Positions 6,787 through 17,538 of a stretch of 64,000 bases of DNA are shown here, in pieces (within the stretch, counting starts at the first letter, position 1; each line of letters starts with the position of its first letter). A program made the position numbers and the translations under genes. Below the pieces are notes generated by a model that ran no database searches, had not been told where the DNA came from, and worked only from the letters and a program-made list of their open reading frames with translations. Where the stretch lies: assembly GCF_019931145.1 (NCBI RefSeq), contig NZ_JAIOUV010000005.1, positions 186,001-250,000 of the forward strand. The letters run 5' to 3'. The DNA comes from Marinicella meishanensis. Lineage in GTDB: Bacteria > Pseudomonadota > Gammaproteobacteria > Xanthomonadales > Marinicellaceae.

Positions 6787-9615
6787 GTGAAATTTTTTGA
6801 CTTTATAGTTCCAATTATTCCTTATATTAACCCATCGAACTCATATACAAACTTCTTAAAATTATTTAAAAATTACCTTGAAGTAGATGAATTAAAAAAA
6901 TCATTATTACGCAACGTTAGTTATTCTATCGATGACTATCGTCTATTAACAAATATATATAATGAATATCTCATTTATCGAGCTAATGTGTTTAAAAGTT
7001 TAGATAAAAACAAATTAGTTGCGTTAATAGTATATAAAAATATACACCCACAAGAATTTTCAAGACTGCATACTAGTGAAAATAAAGATGCAATTTTGAA
7101 AAAGATTTTCTCAAATAAGGAAAACTTAATAAATGATCTCAGATATAAAATAAATATTGAGTTAGAAAAAACAAAAACAAATCTAGAATTAGTCAAGGAT
7201 TCAATTAGTTATGAAGTTGCTTCAAATATTCGACAGTTGAAATTTATCTATTTATTCGAAATAGTAAAACTCTTCAACAATAACACTATTTATATTTCTA
7301 TTAATAATAATAGATACCAAATAAATAATTTACCAGAATTGTTAACCTCATTAGATGACAGATTTGAAGAGATAAAAAATTATGGATTTAAGACGATTGG
7401 TAGGAATGGTCAAATTGTAGAAGAATATTCATTTGAAGACTTTCAGAAACGTATTTACAGTCACATATCATATTCAGAAAGAAAACAATCCATAGAAGAT
7501 GGATTTGGGAAATCTGTAATACAACCGATTGAAAGCAAATTAGCTGATCTAGAAAAACAATTAACCGAAATAGAAAGCAAAAATATCAGTCAGCTAATTA
7601 AATTGCCTGGAGCAGAAGAAGTTGTTTTTGATGGTTTACGCTGTGACCTAACAAAATATTTAGTGCGAAATGGATTTATTGATGAAAATTATAATAGTTA
7701 CATGTCATACTTTTTTGAGGGTGGACTATCTCATAAAGATGTTGAATATAGTTTAAAACTAGATTCACAAATATTATTACCTCCAGATACGAAAGTACCA
7801 AATGCAAGAGAACTTATCTATGTACTGGATGATCGTGACTTTTTTCTTCCAAATATTTTGAACTACGACGTTTCTAATTCACTAATAGCAAAAAAACTTG
7901 ATGGTGAAATAAAAGATAAATACTCTTTGTTTTTGAAGTTATTGTCGAGTCAATCGGATAGGGCAACAAAATTTGTTTTTTCAGACTTGTTTTTGAATGA
8001 TCTCATTAAAATTCTTCCAGATTTGGCTGAGAAATGGAGTGGATTGTGGGATGTATTCATCAAAGAAAACCCATCACAATCAAAAGTCGAAAAACTGTTG
8101 TCAGCTATTGTTAATGAACTTAATCTAGATGTTATTGATTCCTTGAATATTAACAATGGCCTCACTAAACAATTAGAATTAATCTCCTCACTTAGCGTTT
8201 TTAATCCTGAGAATAATCATCATTCTGAGAAGGTATTAGATTTGCTAAATATTAAGTTCGTTAGATTGATCGATATTGATGATAACTATGAACTATTTCA
8301 ATATATTTATAAAAATAAACACTTCGAATGCTTCCCAAATATAGTCAAACTTATATTTAGACACATTGCAAACAATGAAAGTCTTGCTAACAACATACAA
8401 TCTTCATATTTATCATCTATTTATAAGTTAGATTTATCCAAATTGATTATTGCTTTTGAAGAAAAAATCAATTACTACATTGAATATGTTGCTTTTTCAT
8501 TAACTGACAATTCTAATGAGAATTCAGAAACACTAGTATATTTGTTGAATCATGATGACGTTGATATTGAGCTTAAAAAACAATTTTTTTCAAGATATCA
8601 TTTTAAGTTAAAGAATATTGATGAGTTAAGTGATGAAAGATTATGGACTCCTGCAATAGAGAACAACTCAATTGCTTTCACTTGGAATAATTTATATAAA
8701 ACTTACATTCATCAAGAGGGATTAACTAATTCATTAATTGAATTCATAAATACTAATTCCAACAATAAAACTTTTAGTGAAAAGCTGAACACTACAAGTT
8801 TTCAAGAAGTCGATGAAGAATCAATACGCCAATTTGCAACAGAAATCATTGAAAATAATGAAATTAGTGATAACCCATACAGCCAACTAGTACCTCAAAT
8901 ATCAATAAATTTCGAAAACATAGAAATTTTGGATTTATCTTCCGAGAAAATTAGTATCCTTATTAAAGCCCAATGTTTCAGCTACTCAAAAGCTAATGTA
9001 ATAAATTTAGGGAAAAAGTCAAAAGAGAAGGTGGATTTTTTATATCATCATATTGAATCGTTTTCTAAAGATATAAACGAGGAAAAGGGATATTCACATT
9101 TTGAATTTACTGATGATGACTATTATTATTTATTAAAAGACAAGAGAATAGATGCTGAACATTTTGAATTTTTTGTTAACTATATAAATTTCGAAGATCT
9201 AAATATTAATACTATTAATAATATACTGAAGTTAATTCTATCTTATCGAAATATTGATCAATCAACTAACCAATCAAAGCCCACCATATCAATAAATTAT
9301 TCTGTATTACATACTTTGATTGACTTTTCAGATGAACTATCAAATTGCTTAGAAATTTTAATTTTAAATATAAATAAATTATCTGTTGAGGAAATTAAAT
9401 CGCTACTTAGTTTATTACCTGACCCATACTTTAAACTTTCTCAAATTCAGGTTGCTGGCAAGAAAAATCCTATACTTGAAGTAAATGAAAACAACGCTGT
9501 ACTTCTTGAATTACTAAAGCGTAAGAGAGTAATTTCAAGTTTCAAAGAAAGAAATAGTATTTTGAATAAAATTACTGGCAATCAGCAGTATATTGTTAAC
9601 TTGAAAAGGAAATAG
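6787..9615 (+). pseudogene. 5'-truncated YobI-like P-loop NTPase (C-terminal portion)
   Basis: The 942-codon frame, GTG start, begins directly inside a conserved-looking region: KFFDFIVPIIPYINPSNSY, then ISYSIDDYRLLTNIYNEYLIY-type text and DKNKLVALIVYKNIHPQEF. From memory this is the part of YobI-family NTPases that follows the nucleotide-binding domain. No Walker A or B motif is present. The same frame extends upstream only to a stop near 6727, adding DELFDKKTRV. The ATPase N-terminal half has therefore been lost. The rest is intact, helical, with a predicted coiled stretch around residues 245-270, and very AT-rich. YobI-like proteins belong to large NTPases often found in accessory regions. 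It could still be translated, but probably not as a functional NTPase. Confidence 0.5.
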
Positions 9616-10166
9616 TCAAAATGATAAATCTTGCATCTAAGTCTTAATTGCTGGAAAAAACACACTTACTTTATTTTTCAAAAATTAGGCCCAAATTGAA
9701 ATTACAACCTTTACAAACACGGTAACTTAAATCCCATACATTATATAGGCGACAAAGAACTCATTAGCCATCTGAATTTTTAAAATCAATTCAAAAATGA
9801 TTACTGGACAAAAAATTTCGTAATTTAGTTGTCAAAATGGGGCTTTAGAGGCAAAAAGTTTCGTACTTTAGTTGTGCATCCAACAAGCCATTAATGAGGC
9901 TTATTGTGCCATTCTATCTATGCGCATAATATATATTATGTTAAATTATATGTTTGTTTGTTGGTGTTTCTTGCTAAGTAGAGATTGATATATATACATT
10001 AAATATCAGTGTTATATACAGCTTTCTTAAACTATATTATCTTATAATCAGCACCTTTTTTTTTACTTAATCTTCTCTCTTGTTGTTAAGAATTACCCGT
10101 ATGCGTTACCATGGGTTTCATTCAATCTAACCATGGAACTGGATCAGTACCAAAATGCAATGACGC
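9616..10166. other. AT-rich intergenic stretch with no gene recognised
   Basis: This holds a copy of the MITE left end (annotated separately) and otherwise only AT-rich sequence without open frames. A 14-codon ORF (MELDQYQNAMTHET, from 10133) overlaps the start of the next gene. It could be a leader peptide for translational coupling or a chance frame. Confidence 0.6.
9806..9885 (+). repeat. Second copy of the TniA/Tn7-type left end
   Basis: TGGACAAAAAATTTCGTAAT is followed by TTAGTTGTCAAAATGGGGC, TTTAGAGG and TTTCGTACTTTAGTTG. This repeats the left end of the 4684-4927 element almost base for base, in the same orientation. No matching right end is seen nearby. It is a solo end or the remnant of a decayed element, and shows that this family has inserted at least twice within 5 kb. 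Confidence 0.7.
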
Positions 10167-12976
10167 ATGAAACCTGAAAACTTTCACAAAAAACAAAAAC
10201 AAAGCGAAGCCAGGGTCAAAACCATCATCCGGGATAAACTGGGGTGGATGTCGGGTTATCCCACTGTGGAGCATGGTCAGTTGATATGGCGGCATGGACA
10301 GGGGACTTATTACCATGATTTGACCACCCAAATAGACTCGGATGTGATCAGAAAGTCACAGCGGGCCATCAACACCCTATTCCGTGATTATCCGGTGGCT
10401 TTACCCAAAGTCGTGGGTAATGCCCAAGTGTGGCGACAACGTCATTTGTCGTTTTTGCACAATGTGAAACAATGGTTCGTCAACGATCCCGGTCAGTTGA
10501 ACAGCCCCTATGAAATTGATAAGAGCTTGATCAAGGCCATGAATGCGGCTGGTTTGAATCATCACAGCCGTGATGATTTGATGCGACAGTTGTTGTGGAA
10601 ATTTGACTTGAATCGATCCATGATCAAACCCATTGGACAAATCATCCATGACATACAATTGACCGATTGGCTTGATCCCCACATGGCCATGAATTTGTTG
10701 TCTTTGTTTGCCGTGGATCAAAACAGCAGTTTGATGCTGATTAAACTGGCCAATTTAATCCAAAGGAATGATCACATCACAGATTTTGACAGGCGTTTGT
10801 TGACGCCCTATTTGCGCTTTCACTCGGTTAAGTCGATCAAAAAGCACCAACACAGTTTTGCTCCTGAGCCAATCACCGGGCGTTCACTGAATCAACAATT
10901 GGATCAAGTTTTACTGGGCTTGAATGGGTTGAGAAACGCACACAGAAGACGCTGTTTGGATTATTTTGCAGGACTGGGAGTCTATCAACTGATCAATGAC
11001 TGGCAACAATGGTGGTCATTGATGCAACCTTTGTGCGATAAAACGGCCAATCACATTCAGTTGGGTGGTGCCCAACATTGGGATGCTTTGATTGATCTGC
11101 ACCATCAAATCAAGGCCATGTATGACAACAAACCCAGTGAATTAAGCTTGTATCATTTGTTTGAATCGATGGTCTCGTGCGCCAATGATCCGCACATTCA
11201 CCAAGCTTTGTTGCGATTTCAAGTTACGTTGCAGCAAAACCAAAATGGATGGCCCCAAGTCCAAGAATTCATCGGTTTTTTCAGCGGTCTGCTGGACCTC
11301 CATAAACCGAAAAAAGAAGTGTTCATTGCTTATTTGCACGGCCTGGCTGCTTACTTGCAATTTGTCGGTGCAAATCCGGAAGAGCACACACCTTGGCGCA
11401 CCCTACCCGATTATTATTGGGGCAGCACAGACAGCCAACTGTTGCGCAAAGCCAGCAGCCAACAAATTGAATCATTCTTTACTGCCGTCATTGCCATCAA
11501 AGAAATTGATCCAAACAAGCCCAGTTCAAATGACCTGAATGAGATCGTCAGCATGTCTCTGGGTGACTTAAATGCCCAAACGATCTGTGAATACTATTTT
11601 GCGTTGATTCAAGCCAAATTGTTGGACGATGTATCGCATCAAGTGGCTTATTTGGCTCACCAAACAGGCTCAACGCCCGCTGAATTAACCTCCTTGGTCA
11701 GAATCCATCAAGCCTTGTATGAAGATGACATCTATGAAGAAGCCTTCGAGGCCATGGTGGACTTGTTTGTGCGCATGCAACAACCCAAATTGTTGGTTAA
11801 CTGGTTGTTGAATCAAGACCTGAACCAAATCAAAAACGGCATCAATCATTTGCGCTTGATCGAGAAGGTGTTTGGTGTGGATGCCATCCCCCTACCCGTC
11901 ACCGCACAGCCCCAAAATGCCACTTGGATCAAAAGTTACCCCAAAATGTTCCATGATGTGTTGGCCACGATCAACGCCCTCAGTGACCAAGCCGCAGCAA
12001 AAGTCAAAAACATATTCAAAGGTGTGTGGTGGACAAAAGAAATGATTGCCAATGAAATCAGCCAGTTAGAACATGTTGTTGCTGAAGATTCCGCCAAAAA
12101 AGAAGCGATCAGTAAGCGGCTTGTCAAATTGCAGCGACAATCCCAAGCACACCAACCAATCACCCATCACAAGGCCCAAAAGATCGGCCAAAAACTACAC
12201 CGATTGCAACTACAACTGCACTTCAGTGCTTGGCAAGAACGCTTGGCCAAACAGTTTATCGGTGCCTGGCATCAATTATTCAATCTGCCAGCCTCAGACG
12301 TTCCCAGTTGGTTAACCCATCACCGGACCATTGCCAAGTTGACCCCCATTTTGGATTTCAAAAGCCCCTCCAAAAAGCTGGCCATACAGGTGATCCAAGC
12401 ACGGGCCCGAGACGAGATTAAGCCCATGCTTGGCATCAAAGCCAACCAGAATTTCGTTGCTTTGCTGTCACAACAAGGCATTGATTTGACCGGATGGCCA
12501 GATCAAATCAAGCCATTGCAATACACCACCCAAGAACAAGAAGTGATCACCTTGTCGGTGGCCAAAGACCCTTTGGAAATCATGGACATGGGAGGTCATT
12601 TTGGCACCTGTTTATCTCCCGGCGACTTCAACTACTTTTCTGTTTTTACCAACATCGCCGATATCAATAAACAAGTGATATACGCGCACGATGAACAGCA
12701 AAAAGTGGTTGGCCGGGTGCTGAATGGGATCACCGATCATGGCGGTTTACAGGTTTTTTATCGTTACATGCACCACAAAAAATATCAATTTCATCAGCAT
12801 GTTATGCCATTCATTGAACAAATTGCATTGAACTTTGGCTTGCTCATGACTGATCGAGGCACGGTCAGTTCATTGTGTTGCAACAAGTGGTATGACGATG
12901 GTGCCCACAACATCCAACAGACCCACCCAGGTTTGGCCCCAGGATCGGCCTTCAGGAAACAGTTGCTTGCCATGAA
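10167..12976 (+). pseudogene. 5' part of a large hypothetical gene split by the Tn3-family transposon
   Basis: An open frame from ATG 10167 reaches the transposon boundary, then continues for 26 codons of transposon sequence to a chance stop at 13055. The host part supplies about 936 residues. Its frame continues exactly into 28319-28790 once the transposon and one ATGAA copy are removed, giving a 1093-aa original. The protein is soluble, His- and Gln-rich, with a charged helical segment around 625-690. A conserved-looking C-terminal block (DPLEIMDMGGHFGTCLSPGD, then VIYAHDEQQKVVGRVL) is vaguely reminiscent of PcfJ-like proteins, but I do not assign a family. Normal codon usage suggests a resident gene and a recent disruption. 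Confidence 0.85.
12972..12976. repeat. Target-site duplication ATGAA, left copy
   Basis: ATGAA immediately precedes the left GGGG tip of the transposon. The identical pentamer follows the right tip at 28314-28318. Five-base duplications are the rule for Tn3-family insertion. Confidence 0.95.
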
Positions 12977-13010
12977 GGGGTTTTGCGCACATTCCCTCGA
13001 AAATTCACAT
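12977..13010 (+). repeat. Left terminal inverted repeat of the transposon
   Basis: It starts GGGGTTTTGCGCACATTCCC and continues TCGAAAATTCACAT; all 34 bases match the reverse complement of the right end. Further similarity (ATTTCC and ATGTG words) continues past a one-base offset. The GGGG tip and the box with TCGAAAAT are typical of Tn3-family transposase binding sites (usual length 38 bp). Confidence 0.97.
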
Positions 13011-13122
13011 TATTTCCCATATGTGTTTGATATTAAACATTTATATTTCCAATAATTCTTCTATTTTTTGATTGATTTACACTGATTTTGGAAATAAATC
13101 AGATCTAAAATTAGTCAATATT

Positions 13123-13207
13123 TCTGTTTTTAGTGATACGACCGCTCTCAATTTCACACATCCCCTCGAAAATTAACATTTTATTTGCTAAGTAATTGAT
13201 TATGAAT
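13123..13207 (+). repeat. Left subterminal inverted repeat (85 bp)
   Basis: This segment aligns without gaps to the reverse complement of 28083-28167, with about 70 of 85 positions identical by hand. It contains CACACATCCCCTCGAAAATT, close to the inner part of the TIR, but lacks the GGGG cleavage tip. Its TCG core lies exactly 169 bp inside that of the left TIR. It may be a second transposase-binding site, or part of the tnpA regulatory region, since tnpA starts 41 bp beyond. Confidence 0.85.
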
Positions 13208-13247
13208 AATATGTTTTGCACAATGTCCTTTTTTCTACAATCATGCT

Positions 13248-16200
13248 ATGGCAAAAAATGAGGTAAGACGGCTCATAATACTGAAGAATGCTGAGATAGA
13301 AGAATTGTTTTCACTCCCCTCTTTTAACCATTCGGATAGAGAAGAATTTTTTTCAATGGATGAAACAGTCAAAAAGTTCATCTATAGGCTAAATAGATTT
13401 GAAGCAAAAGTATATTTCTTATTGTTACTGGGCTATTTCAGAGCCAAGCCATTGATCCATGACTTTTCAGCATCTGAGGTCCAAGAGGATCTAAAGTATG
13501 TATTGAACAAATACTTTAATGGGAGGCAGCTAAAACAGTTTAAATTATCTCAACAATTCAGGATTCGATTGATGAACCGGCTGTTGGAACATCTTGGTTT
13601 CATTCGATACAAATCCGGAAAGCATAAATCTGAATTAATTAAACGCCTAAACCACACTGCGAAAATTCAAATCGAGCCAAGGTATATTTTGGATGACTGC
13701 ATTTCGTTTTTCAGCCAGAATAGGATTGTGTTACCTGGTTACACCACTATTTTAGATTTGATAACTAATGTAATCTCCTCTGAAAGAATTCGCATCAATA
13801 AAATATTCAAAACTAGTTTGCCAAGTAATACAAAATCAACTTTGCTTGAAATTCTGAATTCAAAAGATAAGTTTACAGAGCTTTCAAGATTGAAAAAGTC
13901 CAGCGGTGATTTTTCTGTCAGCGAAATTAAGAGAGAGATTAAGACACAACAACGCATTCACCCTTTTTTCTCGGATCTTCAGGCAGTAATCAAAAAGTTA
14001 ACACTATCACCTGCAAACCTTGAATACTATGCATCGATGGTGCGCATGAAAAGTGTCTATACATTGAAGCGACATGATGACAACCAAACAGTCCTCTACT
14101 TGATAGCATATTTGTATTTTAGATACCAGGAAGCCAATGATAATTTAATTACCGCTTTGGTTTATCTCTCTCGTAAACTTCATGAAGCATCTAAGAAACA
14201 TGCAAAAAAGAAAGTTTTAGAAGACATCAACATCATAAGGAAGGAACTGAAAGCTGCCGGCGAACTACTGCAAATATACATAGATACTGACATAGACAAT
14301 GAAGTTTCTTTTGGTAATATCAGAAAGAAAGCTTATAAGGTTTTATCAAAGAAAAAGATAGAAATTCTCAGTAACCATCTCAGAGATACTAACTATGATA
14401 CCCATCATTATGAGTGGGAATTTATTGACCAAAATATTAAACAAGTTACCAAGACTATTCGCTCAATCTTCCTTGTTTTAAGCCTTGAATATGATCATAT
14501 ATCAAAAGAACTTGCTCTTGCCTTTGGCCAGGCTAAAAAAGAACTGCAGAAACAGGGCCAAATTCAATCAATCAATCCAAACCTTGTTAACAAGAATGAG
14601 CAGAAATTCATTGAAGGGCATGAAATTTCATCATGCAGATATGAATACTTTTTATACAGAAAAATTTATCAACTCTATTCCAAGAATTCGATTACAGTTA
14701 AAAACAGCATCAAGAATAAGAGCTTGTCTTCAGACCTTATCAATAAAGATAGTTGGGATAAGGAAAAGGACAACTATATCGAAAATGCCAATCAACCTGC
14801 CATTTCAACACACATATCTTTGACTCTTAAATCAAAGCTAGATCAGCTTGAGTCGAAGCTTAAATCATTCACCAATACAATAGCAATTGGGAATAACCAA
14901 TACGTTGAATATCTCCCTGGTAAGCAGCAATTCAAATGGTCCATTCCTAACAAAAGATGGCAAGAGAGTATTGATAATCCAATATATAAACAAATTCAGC
15001 ATCTTGGCATTGTTGAATTAATGTCTTTTGTAGTCCAAAACACCGAATTCCTTGATGCCTTTGAACATGCAACAATGTCTAAAGAAAAAGATGACCTTCT
15101 GAAAAATGATCTGATCGCATGTATCCTGGGAAATGGAACCAATTATGGTCTTTATAAGATGGCAAACATTTCAGACAGATCTATTGGTAGATTAAGACAT
15201 GTGGAGGAAACATTTCTGAGAGCTTCCACACTGAAAGATGCGAATGACATGATCTCCAATGCCATAGCAGAACTGCCAATTTTTCATCACTACAACATCA
15301 ATGACAACGACTTGTTTTCAAGTGTAGACGGTCAAAAGTTTGAATGTCGCATCAATACTTTTAAAGCACGCTACTCATCGAAAGATTTTTTTAAGGGTAA
15401 AGGCGTTTCTTCACTGACATTGGTTTCAAATTATGTTCCAGTTAATGCAATGATCAATGGGTCAAATGAGTATGAAGGTCACTTCGGATTTGACTTGCTA
15501 TACAACAATACATCAGAAATTCAGCCCAATGTGTTGTCAACTGACACGCATGGAACAAACAACGTAAACTTTGCCATTCTGGATTTCTTTGGATACCAAT
15601 TTGCACCAAGGTATGCGCGAGTTAAGAAATTATTTTTTGACTTATTTGTTGTAAGTGAGGATGACGACTCCAAACCAGTCATAAGCCTTAAAAATGAAAT
15701 AAACGAATCCTTGATCGACAGTGAATGGAACAACATTCAACATATATTATGTTCACTGAGCGAAAAAACTGCTTCACAAAGCACTATCGTTAGAAAATTA
15801 AGTACTGGTAAAAACCGTACTCTCTCAGCCCTGCGTGAATATGACCGGTTGATCAAAGCGTTGTACATCTTAGAGTTTATTGATAGTAACGAGCTCAGAC
15901 ATTATGTCCAACAAGCTCTGAACAGAGGTGAGGCTTATCATCAGCTTCGTAGAGCCATTGCCTCAGTAAATGGAAATAAATTTCGTGGAGGTAATGATTA
16001 CCAGGTGTCGTTATGGAACGATTGCGCAAGATTGATTTCCAACTGCATCATCTATTACAACTCAGCATTACTGTCCACTTTTCTCAAAATGAGCCAGGAC
16101 CAAAACAAACCCGATCTGGTCAAATACATATCAATGCTTTCGCCTGTTGCCTGGCAACATATTAATCTGAATGGTGAATATTCATTTGATGAAAAACTTT

Positions 16201-16256
16201 CAATACTAAATTTAGAAGAAATGCTAAGTGCCATTGAATTATTTAGTGATTTGTAA
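13248..16256 (+). CDS. tnpA: Tn3-family DDE transposase TnpA
   Basis: The 1002-aa length is typical of the family. The catalytic triad is readable: D694 in SSVDGQKFE, D766 in STDTHGTNNVNF, and E895 in NRGEAYHQLRRAI. It is followed by the C-terminal signature RLISNCIIYYNSALLS. The N-terminal half is the helical DNA-binding region that recognises the 38-bp-type ends. The enzyme catalyses replicative transposition, joining element ends to the target to form a cointegrate. The gene is transcribed inward from the left TIR, and the CBASS operon starts within 70 bp of its end in the same direction. No frameshift or missing motif is seen, so it is probably active. Confidence 0.97.
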   Translation: MAKNEVRRLIILKNAEIEELFSLPSFNHSDREEFFSMDETVKKFIYRLNRFEAKVYFLLLLGYFRAKPLIHDFSASEVQEDLKYVLNKYFNGRQLKQFKLSQQFRIRLMNRLLEHLGFIRYKSGKHKSELIKRLNHTAKIQIEPRYILDDCISFFSQNRIVLPGYTTILDLITNVISSERIRINKIFKTSLPSNTKSTLLEILNSKDKFTELSRLKKSSGDFSVSEIKREIKTQQRIHPFFSDLQAVIKKLTLSPANLEYYASMVRMKSVYTLKRHDDNQTVLYLIAYLYFRYQEANDNLITALVYLSRKLHEASKKHAKKKVLEDINIIRKELKAAGELLQIYIDTDIDNEVSFGNIRKKAYKVLSKKKIEILSNHLRDTNYDTHHYEWEFIDQNIKQVTKTIRSIFLVLSLEYDHISKELALAFGQAKKELQKQGQIQSINPNLVNKNEQKFIEGHEISSCRYEYFLYRKIYQLYSKNSITVKNSIKNKSLSSDLINKDSWDKEKDNYIENANQPAISTHISLTLKSKLDQLESKLKSFTNTIAIGNNQYVEYLPGKQQFKWSIPNKRWQESIDNPIYKQIQHLGIVELMSFVVQNTEFLDAFEHATMSKEKDDLLKNDLIACILGNGTNYGLYKMANISDRSIGRLRHVEETFLRASTLKDANDMISNAIAELPIFHHYNINDNDLFSSVDGQKFECRINTFKARYSSKDFFKGKGVSSLTLVSNYVPVNAMINGSNEYEGHFGFDLLYNNTSEIQPNVLSTDTHGTNNVNFAILDFFGYQFAPRYARVKKLFFDLFVVSEDDDSKPVISLKNEINESLIDSEWNNIQHILCSLSEKTASQSTIVRKLSTGKNRTLSALREYDRLIKALYILEFIDSNELRHYVQQALNRGEAYHQLRRAIASVNGNKFRGGNDYQVSLWNDCARLISNCIIYYNSALLSTFLKMSQDQNKPDLVKYISMLSPVAWQHINLNGEYSFDEKLSILNLEEMLSAIELFSDL

Positions 16257-16266
16257 TTAATTGTTC

Positions 16267-16296
16267 TTGATATTGTGAAATCCATCACAATATTAT
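16267..16296 (+). promoter_or_regulatory. CBASS promoter with a CRP-like palindrome in its spacer
   Basis: TTGATA (16267-16272) and TATTAT (16291-16296) form a good sigma-70 pair with an 18-bp spacer. The spacer, TTGTGAAATCCATCACAA, is a perfect inverted repeat and contains TGTGA-N6-TCACA, the CRP consensus arrangement. A protein bound there would sit between -35 and -10 and so would most simply repress. Alternatively the palindrome forms a weak hairpin at the end of the tnpA message, but no T-run follows. The implied transcription start near 16303 makes the GTG at 16297 an unlikely start for the next gene. Confidence 0.6.
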
Positions 16297-16323
16297 GTGA
16301 TTATATATTGCAGGAAAATCATA

Positions 16324-17538
16324 TTGAAACAGAGCTACAACGAAGAAAAACTATTAACCATATTAGAAAATATCCAGCTTTCAGAAACTCTATATCAAAA
16401 AGCGAAGGACCGTTACTCAAATCTTCACGAGTCGTTAACCACCCCAGAATCAAATGTATCAGCCTATGCTCCTGATATTTTTCCTCAAGGTTCCTTTAGA
16501 CTTGGAACTGCAATAAAACCATACAATAAAGGTGATGCATATGATATTGACTTAGGCTTGATTCTTACATCAGGTCTCAATAAGTCGAATATCACTCAGT
16601 GTGACTTAAGAAAAATTGTCAAAAAAGACCTAGAAAAATACGTTGAAAGCAATGGCATTAAAGAAGGTGTAAATCAAAAGAGAAGATGTCTAACAATTAA
16701 TTATCAAGATGGTATTTCCTTTCATATGGATATTGTCCCAGGAATACCTCAAGACAAACAAAAAATGGCATATTTTCACGAGAGGATGCTACGAAATGAA
16801 GGAGGAGTTATTAATGAACAATTAGCTAATATCATTTCAGATAAAGCAATTGCCATTACAGATAATGAAAGTGACTCCTACGAAGAATATTCTGATGACT
16901 GGGAACCAAGTAATCCACAAGGTTATGCCAAATGGTTTGATGCAAGAATGTCATTAAATTCGAATGTAATTACTGAGTCTCTTACAAGAAATAAAGTTGC
17001 AACAGTTGAAGAATTAAAGCCGTACCAGTGGAATTCTCCACTTCAAAAGGCGATCATGCTTTTGAAGAGACATAGAGATGTGCAATATGCTGATGACGGA
17101 GTAAAGGAGTCTAAACCAATCTCAATTATAATAACAACTTTGGCAGCTATTTCTTATCAAGGTGAATCGACCGTGGAAGAAACTTTATTAAATATTTTGG
17201 ATAAAATGGAAAGTTTCATTAACAATCATGCACCTTTGGTCCCAAATCCAGTAAACCCTGATGAGGACTTTGCGGATAAATGGTATTCAGAAAAACATAA
17301 AGATCTTGAGCTAGAATTAAATTTCCGGAGTTGGTTTAAAGATGCTCAAAGAGATTTCAGGTCGTTACTTGAGCAAGAAAATGAATTGCTATTTGAGTCA
17401 TCTGTAAATAGGAAATTCAATATCAAAATAGCAAATTCTAAGTTGAAATCCTTAGGCTTGAAATCTGCTGCTCCAGTTACAGTTTCTACTCCCATTTCGG
17501 CAGATTCAGCACCATCTCATGCAAAAATAATAAGGTGA
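16324..17538 (+). CDS. CBASS CD-NTase (cyclic oligonucleotide synthase)
   Basis: This nucleotidyltransferase of the cGAS/DncV-like CD-NTase superfamily has about 404 aa. The active-site pattern is clear: PQGSFRLGTAIKP (the GS motif), then AYDIDLGL (two metal-binding Asp), then FHMDIVPG (third Asp). In CBASS this enzyme makes a cyclic di- or trinucleotide on phage infection that switches on the effector. TTG at 16324 is preferred: AGGA lies 8 bp before it, and it follows the predicted promoter. GTG at 16297 would give 413 aa. The stop overlaps the start of the E2-like gene (GTGA), so translation is probably coupled. The C-terminal tail ends in small and basic residues (SHAKIIR), a possible target for conjugation or removal by the E2-like partner. 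Which nucleotide is made cannot be read from the sequence. Confidence 0.9.
   Translation: MKQSYNEEKLLTILENIQLSETLYQKAKDRYSNLHESLTTPESNVSAYAPDIFPQGSFRLGTAIKPYNKGDAYDIDLGLILTSGLNKSNITQCDLRKIVKKDLEKYVESNGIKEGVNQKRRCLTINYQDGISFHMDIVPGIPQDKQKMAYFHERMLRNEGGVINEQLANIISDKAIAITDNESDSYEEYSDDWEPSNPQGYAKWFDARMSLNSNVITESLTRNKVATVEELKPYQWNSPLQKAIMLLKRHRDVQYADDGVKESKPISIIITTLAAISYQGESTVEETLLNILDKMESFINNHAPLVPNPVNPDEDFADKWYSEKHKDLELELNFRSWFKDAQRDFRSLLEQENELLFESSVNRKFNIKIANSKLKSLGLKSAAPVTVSTPISADSAPSHAKIIR

Noticed and set aside
10167-13055. A complete 962-aa gene
   Set aside because: The last 26 codons lie inside the transposon; the original frame continues at 28319.
13123-13207. The true left end of a smaller nested transposon
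   Set aside because: It lacks the GGGG cleavage tip and flanking duplication; the outer ends have both.
16297-16323. GTG start for the CD-NTase
   Set aside because: It falls directly after the predicted -10 and before the likely transcript start; the TTG at 16324 has a ribosome-binding site.
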